From: VXYL01 sp965199915
GTDB lineage: Bacteria > Pseudomonadota > Gammaproteobacteria > Pseudomonadales > Azotimanducaceae
Assembly (NCBI GenBank): GCA_965199915.1
Contig: OZ241348.1
Location: 4,402,001-4,466,000, forward strand
Length of the DNA stretch: 64,000 bases
Direction of reading: 5' to 3'
A program made the position numbers and the translations under genes. Below are positions 24,351 through 33,119 of the stretch, piece by piece. Each line of letters starts with the position of its first letter. Position 1 is the stretch's first letter. A model generated the notes under the pieces. The model ran no database searches. It was not told where the DNA came from and saw only the letters and a list, made by a program, of their open reading frames with translations.

Positions 24351-26765
24351 CTAGCGCTTTCGTCCGAGGCCGTCGTTTTTCCATCGCTCGGCTTCCTCCC
24401 GCGCCTGAACAGCCAGCACGGCAATGCCCTTCGCCGCTTCCTGCACAGCCCCCAGCCAGGACGATCCGTTGCGCCTCGCACGCGTACCGGCGATCCTCGC
24501 CTGAATGTCCTTGGCGACTTCGATCATCTCCACGGACGCCTGCACCTGCTTCCGCGCCGCGCCGGCATCCAGCGCGAACGTGAGCGGTCTCAACTGTTCG
24601 GCCTTCTCCTTGTCCGAGGCGAGCACCTCGCGGAGGTTGGCCAGCAGGTCGTCCGAGTTGGCGGCGGCAACCTGATCCACCAACTTGAACACGTCGCTTA
24701 TGAATCGCGAGTCCTTCGGATCGTACGAGGCGTAGGCTTGGCGGAAGGTCTCCAGCGCGGCGGCGTCCTGGCCGAGCGCGAACAGCGACTGCGCCCGGAA
24801 CCACTTCGAGTACCACCCCACCTGATCGGTCGACTCCGCGACCTCTTCCGAACCTGAAAACCCGGACGTTGGCGAGTCTTGGCGCAGCTGCTCCACCACG
24901 GGCTTGTAGACCTGCTCGGTGTAGTCGTGGTCGACGCGACTGTCCAAGGCAGCCAAGCAGACCACCGCGTACCAAGCCAGCCGCTCGCCGACGCCGCTCT
25001 CGACGTCGAGAGCTCGGCAGGCACACTCGAACGATGTCTTCGCGTCCGCGCCGTCTGAGGCCAGTTCGCGCTGCAGGGCACCCCGCAGCAGCAGCGCCCG
25101 GCCCAGCTGAAGCCGCAGCCTTGGCGCCCTGGCCTCCTCGACCAATCCTATGGCCTTGCCATAGCTGGCCAGCGCCTCGTCGTGGCTGCCGGCCATCCGA
25201 TGTGCCTCGCCCCTGCCGATCAGAGCCCACGCCACTTGCTCTTGGATTTTCTCTCGTGTCGCCGGCTCTTCGCTGTCTGCTGCCGGCTTCTCGCTGGCAC
25301 CAGCAGTCTCGACCGCGTCGCTCCAAGCCAGCAGCGCTGCTTCGCTGTCGCCCAGGGCGCAGTGGGCGAAGCCCTTCAGAACGTATGCCTCGACCAGTTC
25401 GGCCCGCATGTCCTCGCCGGGGCTGTCGTACGCCGCCCACCGCTTGAAAATCTCGTCGCAGTCGGCGAGCACGTCCCTAGGCGCTCCCCTGGTTCGCGCG
25501 GCCTCGTTGATGGCGCCGGCCATTATGCTGTCGATCTCGCGCCTCGCCTCGGGCGAGAACTCCGTCTGCGCTTCGGCATCGAACATCTCCAGCGCCACGT
25601 CGGAGTAATAGGCCGCCATGAACCGGAAAAGGCTGGTGACGAACACGTCGCTGTCGCGAGTGCGCCGAAGCTTGTAGTAGATGCTGACGAGGCGCATGTT
25701 GATCTGGTAGCGCCACTTCCCGTCGTCGCCCTTGTCCTTGGCCACAGTGCCGCGATCGACCAGCCTGCCCAGCAGAGCCGACACGGTCCGATTGTCCATC
25801 CGCGCCCGCGTTGCCACCTCCTTCGCTGTCGCCTGCGCCCAGAGGTCGGCCAATGCCACGAAGACGCGCCGTTCGGCCTGCGCGAAGTTCTCCAGGTAGC
25901 CGCGGAAATACTCCGTGTGCTCGTCGATCAACGACACCATGTCCTCCGCCAATTGGTCCAAGGACACCTTGTGCACGAAGGACGCGACGATGCCGAGCAT
26001 TCGCGGATTGCCGCCCGTGAGGATTTGCAGCGCCTTGGCGTCCTTTCGATCCTGCTGGCCCAGCGACCTGAGGAGTTTCCGGCACGCCACGGGCGTCAGC
26101 GGCGGCAGATTCACGATCTCGAAGAACTTCTGGCGCGGCCCCACGCCGGTGGGCGGACGGGTGGCGGTGGCGAGCACCATCACTTGGTCGGCGCACTTCT
26201 CCAGCGTCTCGCGCAGCCAGCCGATGCCGGGGCGGCGGATGCGGCCGCGGCCCGCCATCGCGTCGCAGAGCGCATCGAGATTCTCCACCATCAACACGAG
26301 CTTGCGGCCAGCGGCGGCCTCGAGCACCGCGTCGCGCGCCTCCCGGGCCACCGCCTTCGTGCCCGCGTCGCTCTCGGCCAGCCGCCTGTGCGTTGCCCGC
26401 AGATCCTCCGCCCGCGTCTTGTCCTCCACCGCGGCGGCTAGGTAGGCCATCGTTTCCAGCCAAAAGTCCGCCAAGTCCCAAATTTCGTGCGACTCCTCCA
26501 TGAACCACACCGGCAGCAGGCGCTTGGCCAGCGTCTTCCTGGTGCGCAGTTCCGACCTCGTCCGGGCAAGCAGCATGGTCTTCCCCTGCCCCCTGGACCC
26601 GATGAGCAGGAGGTGCCGGCACGACTCCGCCTCAATGTTGTTCTTGAGCACCTCCATCACCCGGTTGAACTCGTCGTGCCTGACGACAAACTGCTTCTTG
26701 ACCGCCGCATCGCTCTGGAACGTGCCCGGATTGAACCTGCGGGTGGTGGTTTGCTGGTCGCTCAT
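24351..26765 (-). CDS. STAND-like P-loop ATPase with C-terminal TPR-type repeats
   Basis: The 804-residue product has an AAA_16-type NTPase domain: Walker A IGSRGQGKT near residue 58, Walker B LVLMVENLDAL near residue 165, and a sensor-like VLATATRP. A winged-helix segment follows (about 310-360: TAKEVATRARMDNRTVSALL). The C-terminal half consists of helical repeats of TPR character (AHCALGDSEAALLAWSDAVE, EAHRMAGSHDEALASYGKAI). This architecture is that of STAND regulators, many of which act in signalling or antiphage defence. The ATG at 26765 has AAGGAG eight bases upstream, and a TTGACA promoter lies about 130 bases further up. Its role here is inferred. Confidence 0.82.
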   Translation of the reverse strand: MSDQQTTTRRFNPGTFQSDAAVKKQFVVRHDEFNRVMEVLKNNIEAESCRHLLLIGSRGQGKTMLLARTRSELRTRKTLAKRLLPVWFMEESHEIWDLADFWLETMAYLAAAVEDKTRAEDLRATHRRLAESDAGTKAVAREARDAVLEAAAGRKLVLMVENLDALCDAMAGRGRIRRPGIGWLRETLEKCADQVMVLATATRPPTGVGPRQKFFEIVNLPPLTPVACRKLLRSLGQQDRKDAKALQILTGGNPRMLGIVASFVHKVSLDQLAEDMVSLIDEHTEYFRGYLENFAQAERRVFVALADLWAQATAKEVATRARMDNRTVSALLGRLVDRGTVAKDKGDDGKWRYQINMRLVSIYYKLRRTRDSDVFVTSLFRFMAAYYSDVALEMFDAEAQTEFSPEARREIDSIMAGAINEAARTRGAPRDVLADCDEIFKRWAAYDSPGEDMRAELVEAYVLKGFAHCALGDSEAALLAWSDAVETAGASEKPAADSEEPATREKIQEQVAWALIGRGEAHRMAGSHDEALASYGKAIGLVEEARAPRLRLQLGRALLLRGALQRELASDGADAKTSFECACRALDVESGVGERLAWYAVVCLAALDSRVDHDYTEQVYKPVVEQLRQDSPTSGFSGSEEVAESTDQVGWYSKWFRAQSLFALGQDAAALETFRQAYASYDPKDSRFISDVFKLVDQVAAANSDDLLANLREVLASDKEKAEQLRPLTFALDAGAARKQVQASVEMIEVAKDIQARIAGTRARRNGSSWLGAVQEAAKGIAVLAVQAREEAERWKNDGLGRKR

Positions 26766-26898
26766 GCCTGCATCTCCTTAAATCCTCATCCGTCGCAAAC
26801 CCGCTCGCTGCATCCGGGCTCCGGAGCCCTTCGGTCGGGCGACGGGCTGTAGTCGACCGGCTCGTGTCCGTGAGTCGCTACACGCACCGTCATACGCA

Positions 26899-26927
26899 AG
26901 CGTAGGCATATGCTAATCGCTTGTCAA
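26899..26927 (-). promoter_or_regulatory. Sigma-70-type promoter for the STAND-like ATPase gene
   Basis: Reading the minus strand, TTGACA (26927-26922) is followed after exactly 17 bases by TACGCT (26904-26899). The start codon lies about 130 bases downstream at 26765. The -35 is consensus; the -10 matches weakly. Confidence 0.45.
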
Positions 26928-27216
26928 CAAAAATATTGAAGAAAATTGCAATGGTCTGTAGAGGTTACAAATGGCGAGCAATGTCGAAGACCTTCCCCGC
27001 AGCCCTATATCAGCTCTTGTAGTGAATAATATATGTTATAAATCAATAGCTTAAGTAGACACTCATAAGATCATGACAAGAGGTGCATCGCCCTGAGTTA
27101 TGTTGCAATGAAGGAGGAGGGATGAGCCACCAATCTCCACTATTCTTTCGTATGTTTGTGCAGCAAAAATGTTGACACTGGTGTCGGAGAGACCGTAGAG
27201 TCATCCATTGATGCCC

Positions 27217-27230
27217 GTGGGACGTCCCAC
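27217..27230. promoter_or_regulatory. 14-bp perfect palindrome, possible operator
   Basis: GTGGGACGTCCCAC is its own reverse complement and ends one base before an ATG at 27231, upstream of the small membrane-protein frame. Its position suits a repressor site or translational hairpin. Confidence 0.35.
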
Positions 27231-27250
27231 ATGACCAAGGAGCCGAGAGG

Positions 27251-27601
27251 ATGATCCTTCCTGAAGTGAACAGCAACGTGCGGGAAGACGTGCCCCACCA
27301 CACGTGCGAACTGCAACAGTGCTGCCGGCCTTCGCGGCAGACACTCCTCGGCGTCTTCCGCGCGATCGTCTGGGTAGGTGCCCTTCCAGGTGGCTTCTTC
27401 TTCCTAGGTGGCTGCGCCAAGATGGCAGATTGGATCGGGTTGCCAGATTTCGTGACGTTCTTTGTCGTGTTTTTTTTGGCAGCCCCCGTGTGGTGCACAC
27501 TGGTGGAGTGCATACTGGATGAGGGTACTAGCGACCCATCATCCATCATCGGTGCCCCGACGGAATGGGGGGATGGTTGCGATGGTGGTGGTGCATGTTG
27601 A
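27251..27601 (+). CDS. Possible small membrane protein in the low-GC island
   Basis: The 116-residue frame is not recognised. Support for it being real comes from AAGGAG about eight bases before the ATG, start-stop overlap with a short upstream frame, and two hydrophobic stretches (LGVFRAIVWVGALPGGFFFL and FVTFFVVFFLAAPVWCTLV) of membrane-spanning length. Several cysteines lie outside these. The C-terminal tail is Gly- and Asp-rich. No homologue comes to mind, and composition differs from the flanking chromosome. It could equally be chance in non-coding DNA. Confidence 0.3.
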   Translation: MILPEVNSNVREDVPHHTCELQQCCRPSRQTLLGVFRAIVWVGALPGGFFFLGGCAKMADWIGLPDFVTFFVVFFLAAPVWCTLVECILDEGTSDPSSIIGAPTEWGDGCDGGGAC

Positions 27602-27710
27602 CAGCCCTCCCAGGGGATCGTCGACTTGCCAGAACCGCCATCGGGCAATCCCACAAACAACTGGAGCTGGTGGACGTGAAGGGGTGGACGGTGCCGGCGC
27701 GCGCTACGTC

Positions 27711-28643
27711 TCAGGCGCCGAAGGGCCACACCTCCAAGCCGTGGATGGCGTTGCGCACGTCTTTGGAGAGGTTCACCGAAACAAGCCGGCGGTTGCCGGC
27801 CAAGTCGTACACCGTCACCGTGGAGGGCGAGGAGCCGCCGGCCACCACAGTGCCGGAAAGCGCGCAGAGCCCGCGCGCGAAACCCTGGCGTGCGATGCCG
27901 CTTTCGTCCGCGTGCGCCATCGAGAGTTCGCGGGGTGGATACTTGGGCACGCGCATGGCGCGATCCTCGGCGCCGCCCCGCCCGCTGTAGCGGAGCCGGT
28001 CCGCTTCGCTGTCGTTGAACAGCACGCCGTCGCGGAACGGGCGGGCGTTGTGGGTGCCCACCGGCAGTTCCGCGGCCATGAGCACGCCGGCGCCGTTGAA
28101 GTGCAGCATGCCGCCGGTGCGCAGACCGGATATGTACATTCCGGCCGGGCTGCAAAACACGTTGTTGATGTGCAGTTTGCCGAGGGCGAGCGGGCCGTCG
28201 TCCGCGAGTGGATCGTAGACGCGCGCCTTGAAGCGAAAGCGCTGCACGTCCACATGCAGCGCCCAGCGGAACACCTTGCGATCCAAGTCGAAACCGAGAA
28301 TCGAGTCGTGGCCCGTGGAGGCGAGGAACAACGTGTGTTCCCAAACGCAGATTTCGTGGCAGTGCTTCAGATACGGGTTGCGCCAACGCCCGAGCGGCGC
28401 GAAATCCGGGGCGAAGGCGAACAGTTCGTCGCTTGCCGCGATGTACACGGCGTTGCCGTCGAAGGCAATGCCGCGCAGTCCGCGGTCGCCGCCGCGCCCC
28501 GACCAGTCGATGTCCGCGGCGTTCCAATCGAGCGTTTGCGTGGCCGTCCGCGCCGCCAAGTCGATGAGATACGCGCCCCCGTGGCTGTCGCCCTGGTGGC
28601 TGCCGCGCACCACCGACGTGGCCAGCAAGGTAACCGCGTCCAC
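27711..28643 (-). CDS. Beta-propeller-like protein of unknown function, TIGR03032-like (paralogue 1)
   Basis: This is a paralogue of the gene at 54004-54942. Both share LATSVVRGS, SHGG near the start, GDRGLRGI, DELF, YLKHCHEIC, LASTG-x-DS-x-LGFDL, HNARP-x-RDGVLFND, GGSSPST and a final DVRNAIHGLE. The regular beta-rich strands with conserved His suggest a propeller like TIGR03032 proteins, whose function is not established. No signal peptide is visible, so it is probably cytoplasmic. I start it at GTG 28643, by comparison with the paralogue; the frame extends to a TTG at 28661. It directly follows a TonB-dependent receptor gene, with 54 bases between. Confidence 0.78.
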   Translation of the reverse strand: MDAVTLLATSVVRGSHQGDSHGGAYLIDLAARTATQTLDWNAADIDWSGRGGDRGLRGIAFDGNAVYIAASDELFAFAPDFAPLGRWRNPYLKHCHEICVWEHTLFLASTGHDSILGFDLDRKVFRWALHVDVQRFRFKARVYDPLADDGPLALGKLHINNVFCSPAGMYISGLRTGGMLHFNGAGVLMAAELPVGTHNARPFRDGVLFNDSEADRLRYSGRGGAEDRAMRVPKYPPRELSMAHADESGIARQGFARGLCALSGTVVAGGSSPSTVTVYDLAGNRRLVSVNLSKDVRNAIHGLEVWPFGA

Positions 28644-28697
28644 TGCCGTTGCTGTCGCCAACGGTGCCGCCCCCGCCGCGCTGGCGTATTTTCGTGC

Positions 28698-31103
28698 TTA
28701 GAACGCTTTGGTGAACCGCAATCCGACCGTGCGTGGCGCAACGTAGGAGCGCACGTTGCGGAAGCGGGGATCGTTGAACCAAGCCGCTTGGTCGTTGGCG
28801 CCGTCGTCCAAGTAGTTCGTGGTGCGCTGGTCCCACAGATTGTTGATCACGAAGGTGATGTCCAATGCGCCGGGGAGCGACGCGCCGATCTGCAGGTTGC
28901 TCAGGGTCCACGACGGTTGTCGGCCGTTCGGATCTTCGGCGATCGCCGCTTCAATGCCGTTGTAGACCGAGGCTTGATAGCTGATGTCGTAGCGAACCCA
29001 CAACTGCTCCGTCGGGCCGACGTTCCACAGCGCGTACTCCACCGCCAACCAGCATTTCAGATCCGGTGAAATCGGCATCACGGTGCCGTCCCGCACCGCG
29101 CTGCCGCTCAAGAGATCGAACTCCGAGGTGAACCGCGGGTTGGCGCGGAACACGGAACCTTCGATGCGCAGCGTGTCCGTCACTTTGGCGTCCCAGTTGA
29201 TTTCCACGCCGGTGGTCGCCGCGGTGTCGCCGTTCACGATGCCGCGCAACCACCACTGGTCGTCCACGCCGCCGTCGTTGTTGAGCTGGATGTCTTCCCA
29301 CACCATGTGAAAGGCGGAGAGGTTGAACTGCACGCGGCCGCCGAACCAGCGGCTCTTCAGGCCCAGCTCGTAGTTGTTCAGCTTGTCCGACGAATAGTTG
29401 AGGGGCACGAGGCCGGTGCGCGCCGCCCGCTGGCTGTTGGAGCCGCCCAAGCGAAACCCTTGGCTGAACAGGAAGTACACCATGCGCTCGTTGTCCACAT
29501 GGTACTGGACGTTGAACTTGAACGCGGTGTCGCTCTCCACGCCTTGGGCGCGGTACGCGCCGTTCACCTCCAAAGCGCTGGTTGGCGGCAGCCCTTGCGG
29601 AAACTCGTATCGATCGTATTCGTCGCGTTCGTACTCGAACCAACGGACGCCGAGCGCGGCCACCAAGCGGTCGGTGAAGTCGTACGAAAGCTCGCCAAAC
29701 CCGGCCGTTTGCGTGACTGATCGCTCGAAGCGGTTGGAGAAACCGACGGTGGTGGGCGCGAGCGGATAGTCGATGCCGTCGTAGCTGGCGTAGTAGTTGT
29801 AGGCGTAGGAGTTGGCGGCGGTCCACGCCGTCGTCTCCATAAGGTCGGGGTTGTTCGCGCCGTACAGCCAGTCGTCCCGCACATCCTCGTAGAAGCCGCC
29901 GATCATCCATTGGAAACGGCTCTCGCCAGTGGACGTCAAACGCACTTCCTGCGAAAAGCGATCCTGATCCTGATCGTTGAAAACCGTGCCGAACGTGTAG
30001 TCCGAGTTGTACAGATCGTAGCCGCTGTACACGCCGAAGTAGGCGTCCTTGTACTGCTCGTAGAGCATGTTGTCCCACTCGTAGACGATCTTGCGCTCGA
30101 AAGACGCGGTGGTGGCCGAAAGCTCCGCGAAACCCAGATCGCCGGTGATCGTCAACGCGGTTTGGTACCAGTCGTCGTCGCGGTATTCCTCGAAGAACTT
30201 GGTGATCTTGTAGTCGCCGAGGGACGGATCGGATTCCCACGAGCCGTCGGCGTCGCTCTTCTGTCCGATGAACGCCACGAGCGCGTTCCAACGATCCGAA
30301 ACGTCCCAGCTCGCGGCCACGCGACCGCCGTGGACGTCGTATTCGTTGAAGTCGTCCTGCACGACGTCGGCGTTGTCGCGAACACCGGCCAGATCGGCGC
30401 CCGGAACATTGTCCACATAGCCGCCCTCGTGCGACACGAACCAAGCCGCGCGCACCGCCAACCGCTCGCTCAGCGGCACGTTCACATGGCCGCTCAGGTC
30501 GTAGCTCGCCTCGCCGCCTTGCGTGGCGTAAACGCCGGAGTCCAAGTGCGCGGACGCGCGCGCGAAGTCCGGCTTGTTGGTGATCACCCGCAACGTGCCG
30601 GATTGCGAACTCGACCCGAACAACGTGCCTTGCGGCCCGGGCAGCGCCTCGACGCGCTCGATGTCCACCAGCCACGGATCCACCTGCTGCGAATTGGTGG
30701 TGAGGGGCTGCTCGTCGAGGTACACGGCGGTCATGCTGTCGGTGCGGTATTCCGAAGACCCCGTGGAAATGCCGCGGAACACCACCGAGTTGCGCCCCGG
30801 AATGCTGTTCACCAAGGTGACGCTGGGCAGCGCGTCGATGTACTCCTTCATGTCCCGAGCGCCGAGCCGCTGCAAGTCGTCGGTGGTGAAGGCGGTGATG
30901 CTCTGCGCCACATCCTGCATGTCCGCCTCGCGCTTGGTGGCAGTGACCACCACTTCCTCAATGACCTGGCGGCTGTCTTCCCGCTCTTGGGCGGCGATCT
31001 GCGCCTGGGTGACGGCGAGCACCGCCGCCGCCACCGGCGTCAAGCGAAACGCCGGCGACGTTTCGCGGCGACGGGGCGGATGCGGCGGCAAGCGGCGCGT
31101 CAT
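28698..31103 (-). CDS. TonB-dependent outer-membrane receptor (first locus)
   Basis: This is an 801-residue beta-barrel receptor for energised uptake across the outer membrane. After an N-terminal export region (ending near TQAQIAAQ) comes a TonB-box-like EEVVVTATKRE, a plug domain (ITAFTTDDLQRLGARDMKEY, VVFRGISTGS, VEALPGPQGTLFGSSSQSGT) and a barrel that ends in Phe (LRFTKAF), as usual for BamA substrates. ATG 31103 (MTRRLPPH) is preferred to the longer frame from 31175. The ligand is unknown; the motif style resembles receptors for iron chelates or for saccharide-like compounds. The propeller-like gene follows in the same direction. Confidence 0.88.
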   Translation of the reverse strand: MTRRLPPHPPRRRETSPAFRLTPVAAAVLAVTQAQIAAQEREDSRQVIEEVVVTATKREADMQDVAQSITAFTTDDLQRLGARDMKEYIDALPSVTLVNSIPGRNSVVFRGISTGSSEYRTDSMTAVYLDEQPLTTNSQQVDPWLVDIERVEALPGPQGTLFGSSSQSGTLRVITNKPDFARASAHLDSGVYATQGGEASYDLSGHVNVPLSERLAVRAAWFVSHEGGYVDNVPGADLAGVRDNADVVQDDFNEYDVHGGRVAASWDVSDRWNALVAFIGQKSDADGSWESDPSLGDYKITKFFEEYRDDDWYQTALTITGDLGFAELSATTASFERKIVYEWDNMLYEQYKDAYFGVYSGYDLYNSDYTFGTVFNDQDQDRFSQEVRLTSTGESRFQWMIGGFYEDVRDDWLYGANNPDLMETTAWTAANSYAYNYYASYDGIDYPLAPTTVGFSNRFERSVTQTAGFGELSYDFTDRLVAALGVRWFEYERDEYDRYEFPQGLPPTSALEVNGAYRAQGVESDTAFKFNVQYHVDNERMVYFLFSQGFRLGGSNSQRAARTGLVPLNYSSDKLNNYELGLKSRWFGGRVQFNLSAFHMVWEDIQLNNDGGVDDQWWLRGIVNGDTAATTGVEINWDAKVTDTLRIEGSVFRANPRFTSEFDLLSGSAVRDGTVMPISPDLKCWLAVEYALWNVGPTEQLWVRYDISYQASVYNGIEAAIAEDPNGRQPSWTLSNLQIGASLPGALDITFVINNLWDQRTTNYLDDGANDQAAWFNDPRFRNVRSYVAPRTVGLRFTKAF

Positions 31104-31202
31104 GATTGGCGACCTAGTGAACGCGGAAACCGCCGAGTATACGATGTTCTCGCGGTTGGTGTTGAACGCTCGCAAAGCGGCAAGCGAACGGCGCAGCGCG
31201 GT

Positions 31203-32069
31203 TCAGCCACCGCTCCGGCGCAGCGCCGCCGCCGAGACGAAGACGCCGAAGCCGCCATCCGCTTGGGGCTCCGCCGGCAGATCCAGCCAGACCGCGCCGA
31301 GCGCGGGAAACGCGCGGTCGAAGGCTTCGCCGATGTTGCCGGCTTCGCCCACCAGCGCGCCGCCCGAGCGCAGGTGGGCGTCCAACCGCGGCACGATGCG
31401 TCGCCACACGGCGAGACCATCCGCCCCGCCGTGCAGCCCGCGGCGCGGTTCGTGATGGAACTCGGGCGGCGCGGCGTCCAGCTCGGCGGTGGGAACGTAG
31501 GGCGGGTTGCACAGCACGAGGTCGTAGCGCCGCCCACGCAGCTCGGCGAACAGGTCGGACCGCACCACGTGGACCCGGCGGGCGATCGCCGCGCCGGCGG
31601 CGGCGACGTTTTCCTTGGCGACGGCAACGGCGGTGGCATCCACATCCACCAGATCCACCTCGGCGCGCGGGAACGTGCGCGCCGCAACGAGACCGAGGGC
31701 GCCGCTTCCGCAACACAAGTCGAGCACGCGCCGCGGCGCTTTGGCCAGCCAAGGACGCAAGCCCGAGGTCAGGGCCTGCGCGATAGGCGAGCGCGGGATG
31801 ACCACGCCGGAGCGGACCGCGAAACGCAAGCCAACCAGCCAGGCCGCGCCGGTGAGGTAGGGCAGCGGCACGCGATCGTCGATGCGTCTTGCGAGAAGTC
31901 TCTCCAGTGCGGGCTGGGAAGCCGAGCCGGTGTCCGCCACCATGCGGATCGCTTCGTCGCGGGCGTTGTCGGTGCCGTGGCCGAACACCACATCGGCGCC
32001 GGCGAGGGCGCTGGCGGCTTGCGCGACCAAAGCCGCCTGCTGGTGATCCGTCCCCTCCGTCGCGGGCAT
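31203..32069 (-). CDS. prmB: 50S ribosomal protein L3 N5-glutamine methyltransferase
   Basis: PrmB methylates a glutamine of ribosomal protein L3. The 288-residue protein has the PrmB-type N-terminal domain with FGHGTDNARDEAI, the substrate-side VIPRSPIAQAL, the SAM motif VLDLCCGSGALGL and the catalytic LCNPPYVP. The FGHGTDN segment distinguishes it from the release-factor enzyme PrmC. It lies alone between the receptor gene and the DUF4892 gene, on the same strand, with about 90 bases on either side. Confidence 0.9.
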   Translation of the reverse strand: MPATEGTDHQQAALVAQAASALAGADVVFGHGTDNARDEAIRMVADTGSASQPALERLLARRIDDRVPLPYLTGAAWLVGLRFAVRSGVVIPRSPIAQALTSGLRPWLAKAPRRVLDLCCGSGALGLVAARTFPRAEVDLVDVDATAVAVAKENVAAAGAAIARRVHVVRSDLFAELRGRRYDLVLCNPPYVPTAELDAAPPEFHHEPRRGLHGGADGLAVWRRIVPRLDAHLRSGGALVGEAGNIGEAFDRAFPALGAVWLDLPAEPQADGGFGVFVSAAALRRSGG

Positions 32070-32156
32070 GGAGTTGCAAGTCGCGGCGTTAAGTCAAGGT
32101 TGGAGTAAGGCGCGTTGCGGACCGCCGGCGACGGGCCGTGCGCGCGGCCGGCCGGA

Positions 32157-33119
32157 TCACGGCAAGACCAGCTCCACGCGCCGCGGCGGCGCGTCCGGGC
32201 GCGGCAACAGCGGGCCGGCGCCAAACGGCACGGCCTCCACGCCCGCCGCCCGCAGGCGCAGGGCGGCTTGTTTCGCGCATTGCGCGGATCGCGCTATGGC
32301 GGTTTCGGCGTCTCCGCCCTGGTCGACGTGGCAGACCACGTACACCGCCGTCTCGAGCCCGGCGAGCCCCGGCGCGGCGGCGTCCAGCGCCTCCAGCGCG
32401 GCGCGTCCGAGCCGCCCGGCGTCGTCTGGCGCGGCACCCAGCAACACGGCAAAGCGCTGGCTGCGCAGCGCTTCGCCAACGCTGTCCGCGGTGGCGCGCT
32501 CCGCGTCCTCCACATGCCCTCCGGCCGCGCCGCCGAGCACGCGCGCGCCAATGCCGTCGCCTTGCGCGAAGTCCACATGCGCGTACACCCGGCGATTGCC
32601 GCGCTGAACGATGTAGATGGCCGCCACCGCGTCTTCGCCGGCCACCGCCAGATAGAACTGCGCCGAGTCCGGCGCCACGAGCTCCTTCACGCGAAAGACG
32701 TCATTCGCCCAAGCCGTGCTGCGCCCGCAGTCCAAGCCCTGGCAGGCGAACACCTCGGCGAAACCGGCCACTTCGCCGCGGTAGTGCGCCACGACGTCGC
32801 GCAGGGGCGTGCCGGGCGGCGTCCGATAGGTGACACGCAGCAAGTTGGCCGGCACCCGCACGCTGCGGTCGATGCGCCGCTCGCGGCGGCTGCGTTCCAC
32901 GCGACCGGTGACGAACTCGTAGGCGCGCAGGTCGGCCCTGCTGAAGGCCACGATCGCGGCGTCGGGAAACCGCGCCACGCCGGGCGGGTCCTCGGCGCCC
33001 GGGATGTCGGCGGCCACCAGGCCCGGGCCAAGGAAGACGGCCGCGGCCGCCGGCCAGCGACCGCGCAACACGGGCCGCACCGCGAGGAACGCCCGGCGGT
33101 GCCCGCGCCGCGTCTTCAT
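32157..33119 (-). CDS. DUF4892 domain protein, probably exported
   Basis: The 320-residue product begins with a basic then hydrophobic stretch (PAAAAVFLGPGLVAA) that looks like a signal peptide. It continues with RFPDAAIVAFSRADLRAYEFV and ACQGLDCGRSTAWANDVF, patterns I associate with DUF4892 proteins of gammaproteobacteria. A C-terminal OmpA-like segment may be present (HVEDAERATADSVGEALRS...LRLRAAGVEAVPFGAGP), as in other members. Function is unknown. Its ATG at 33119 overlaps the gpsA stop by four bases (ATGA), so the two are translationally coupled. Confidence 0.7.
   Translation of the reverse strand: MKTRRGHRRAFLAVRPVLRGRWPAAAAVFLGPGLVAADIPGAEDPPGVARFPDAAIVAFSRADLRAYEFVTGRVERSRRERRIDRSVRVPANLLRVTYRTPPGTPLRDVVAHYRGEVAGFAEVFACQGLDCGRSTAWANDVFRVKELVAPDSAQFYLAVAGEDAVAAIYIVQRGNRRVYAHVDFAQGDGIGARVLGGAAGGHVEDAERATADSVGEALRSQRFAVLLGAAPDDAGRLGRAALEALDAAAPGLAGLETAVYVVCHVDQGGDAETAIARSAQCAKQAALRLRAAGVEAVPFGAGPLLPRPDAPPRRVELVLP

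Larger units (their letters stand above)
26930..27640. other. Lower-GC island of unknown origin
   Basis: Base composition drops sharply relative to both flanks, with AT-rich stretches near 26930-27060. I find no known gene. Visible features are a strong ribosome-binding site (AAGGAGGAGGG) before a 17-codon reading frame at 27122-27175, a 14-bp perfect palindrome at 27217-27230, a seven-codon frame starting at 27231 whose stop overlaps the next start (ATGA), and the possible membrane-protein gene at 27251. Transfer from another replicon or an assembly artefact are both possible. Confidence 0.6.

Noticed and set aside
22452..24857. Long plus-strand frames with regular repeats over the ankyrin array
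   Set aside because: The repeats simply mirror the ankyrin-coding units of the minus-strand gene; there is no start signal or recognisable fold.
27043..28911. 622-codon minus-strand frame crossing the low-GC island
   Set aside because: It runs out of frame through the propeller-like gene and the island; no part resembles a known protein and its composition is arbitrary.
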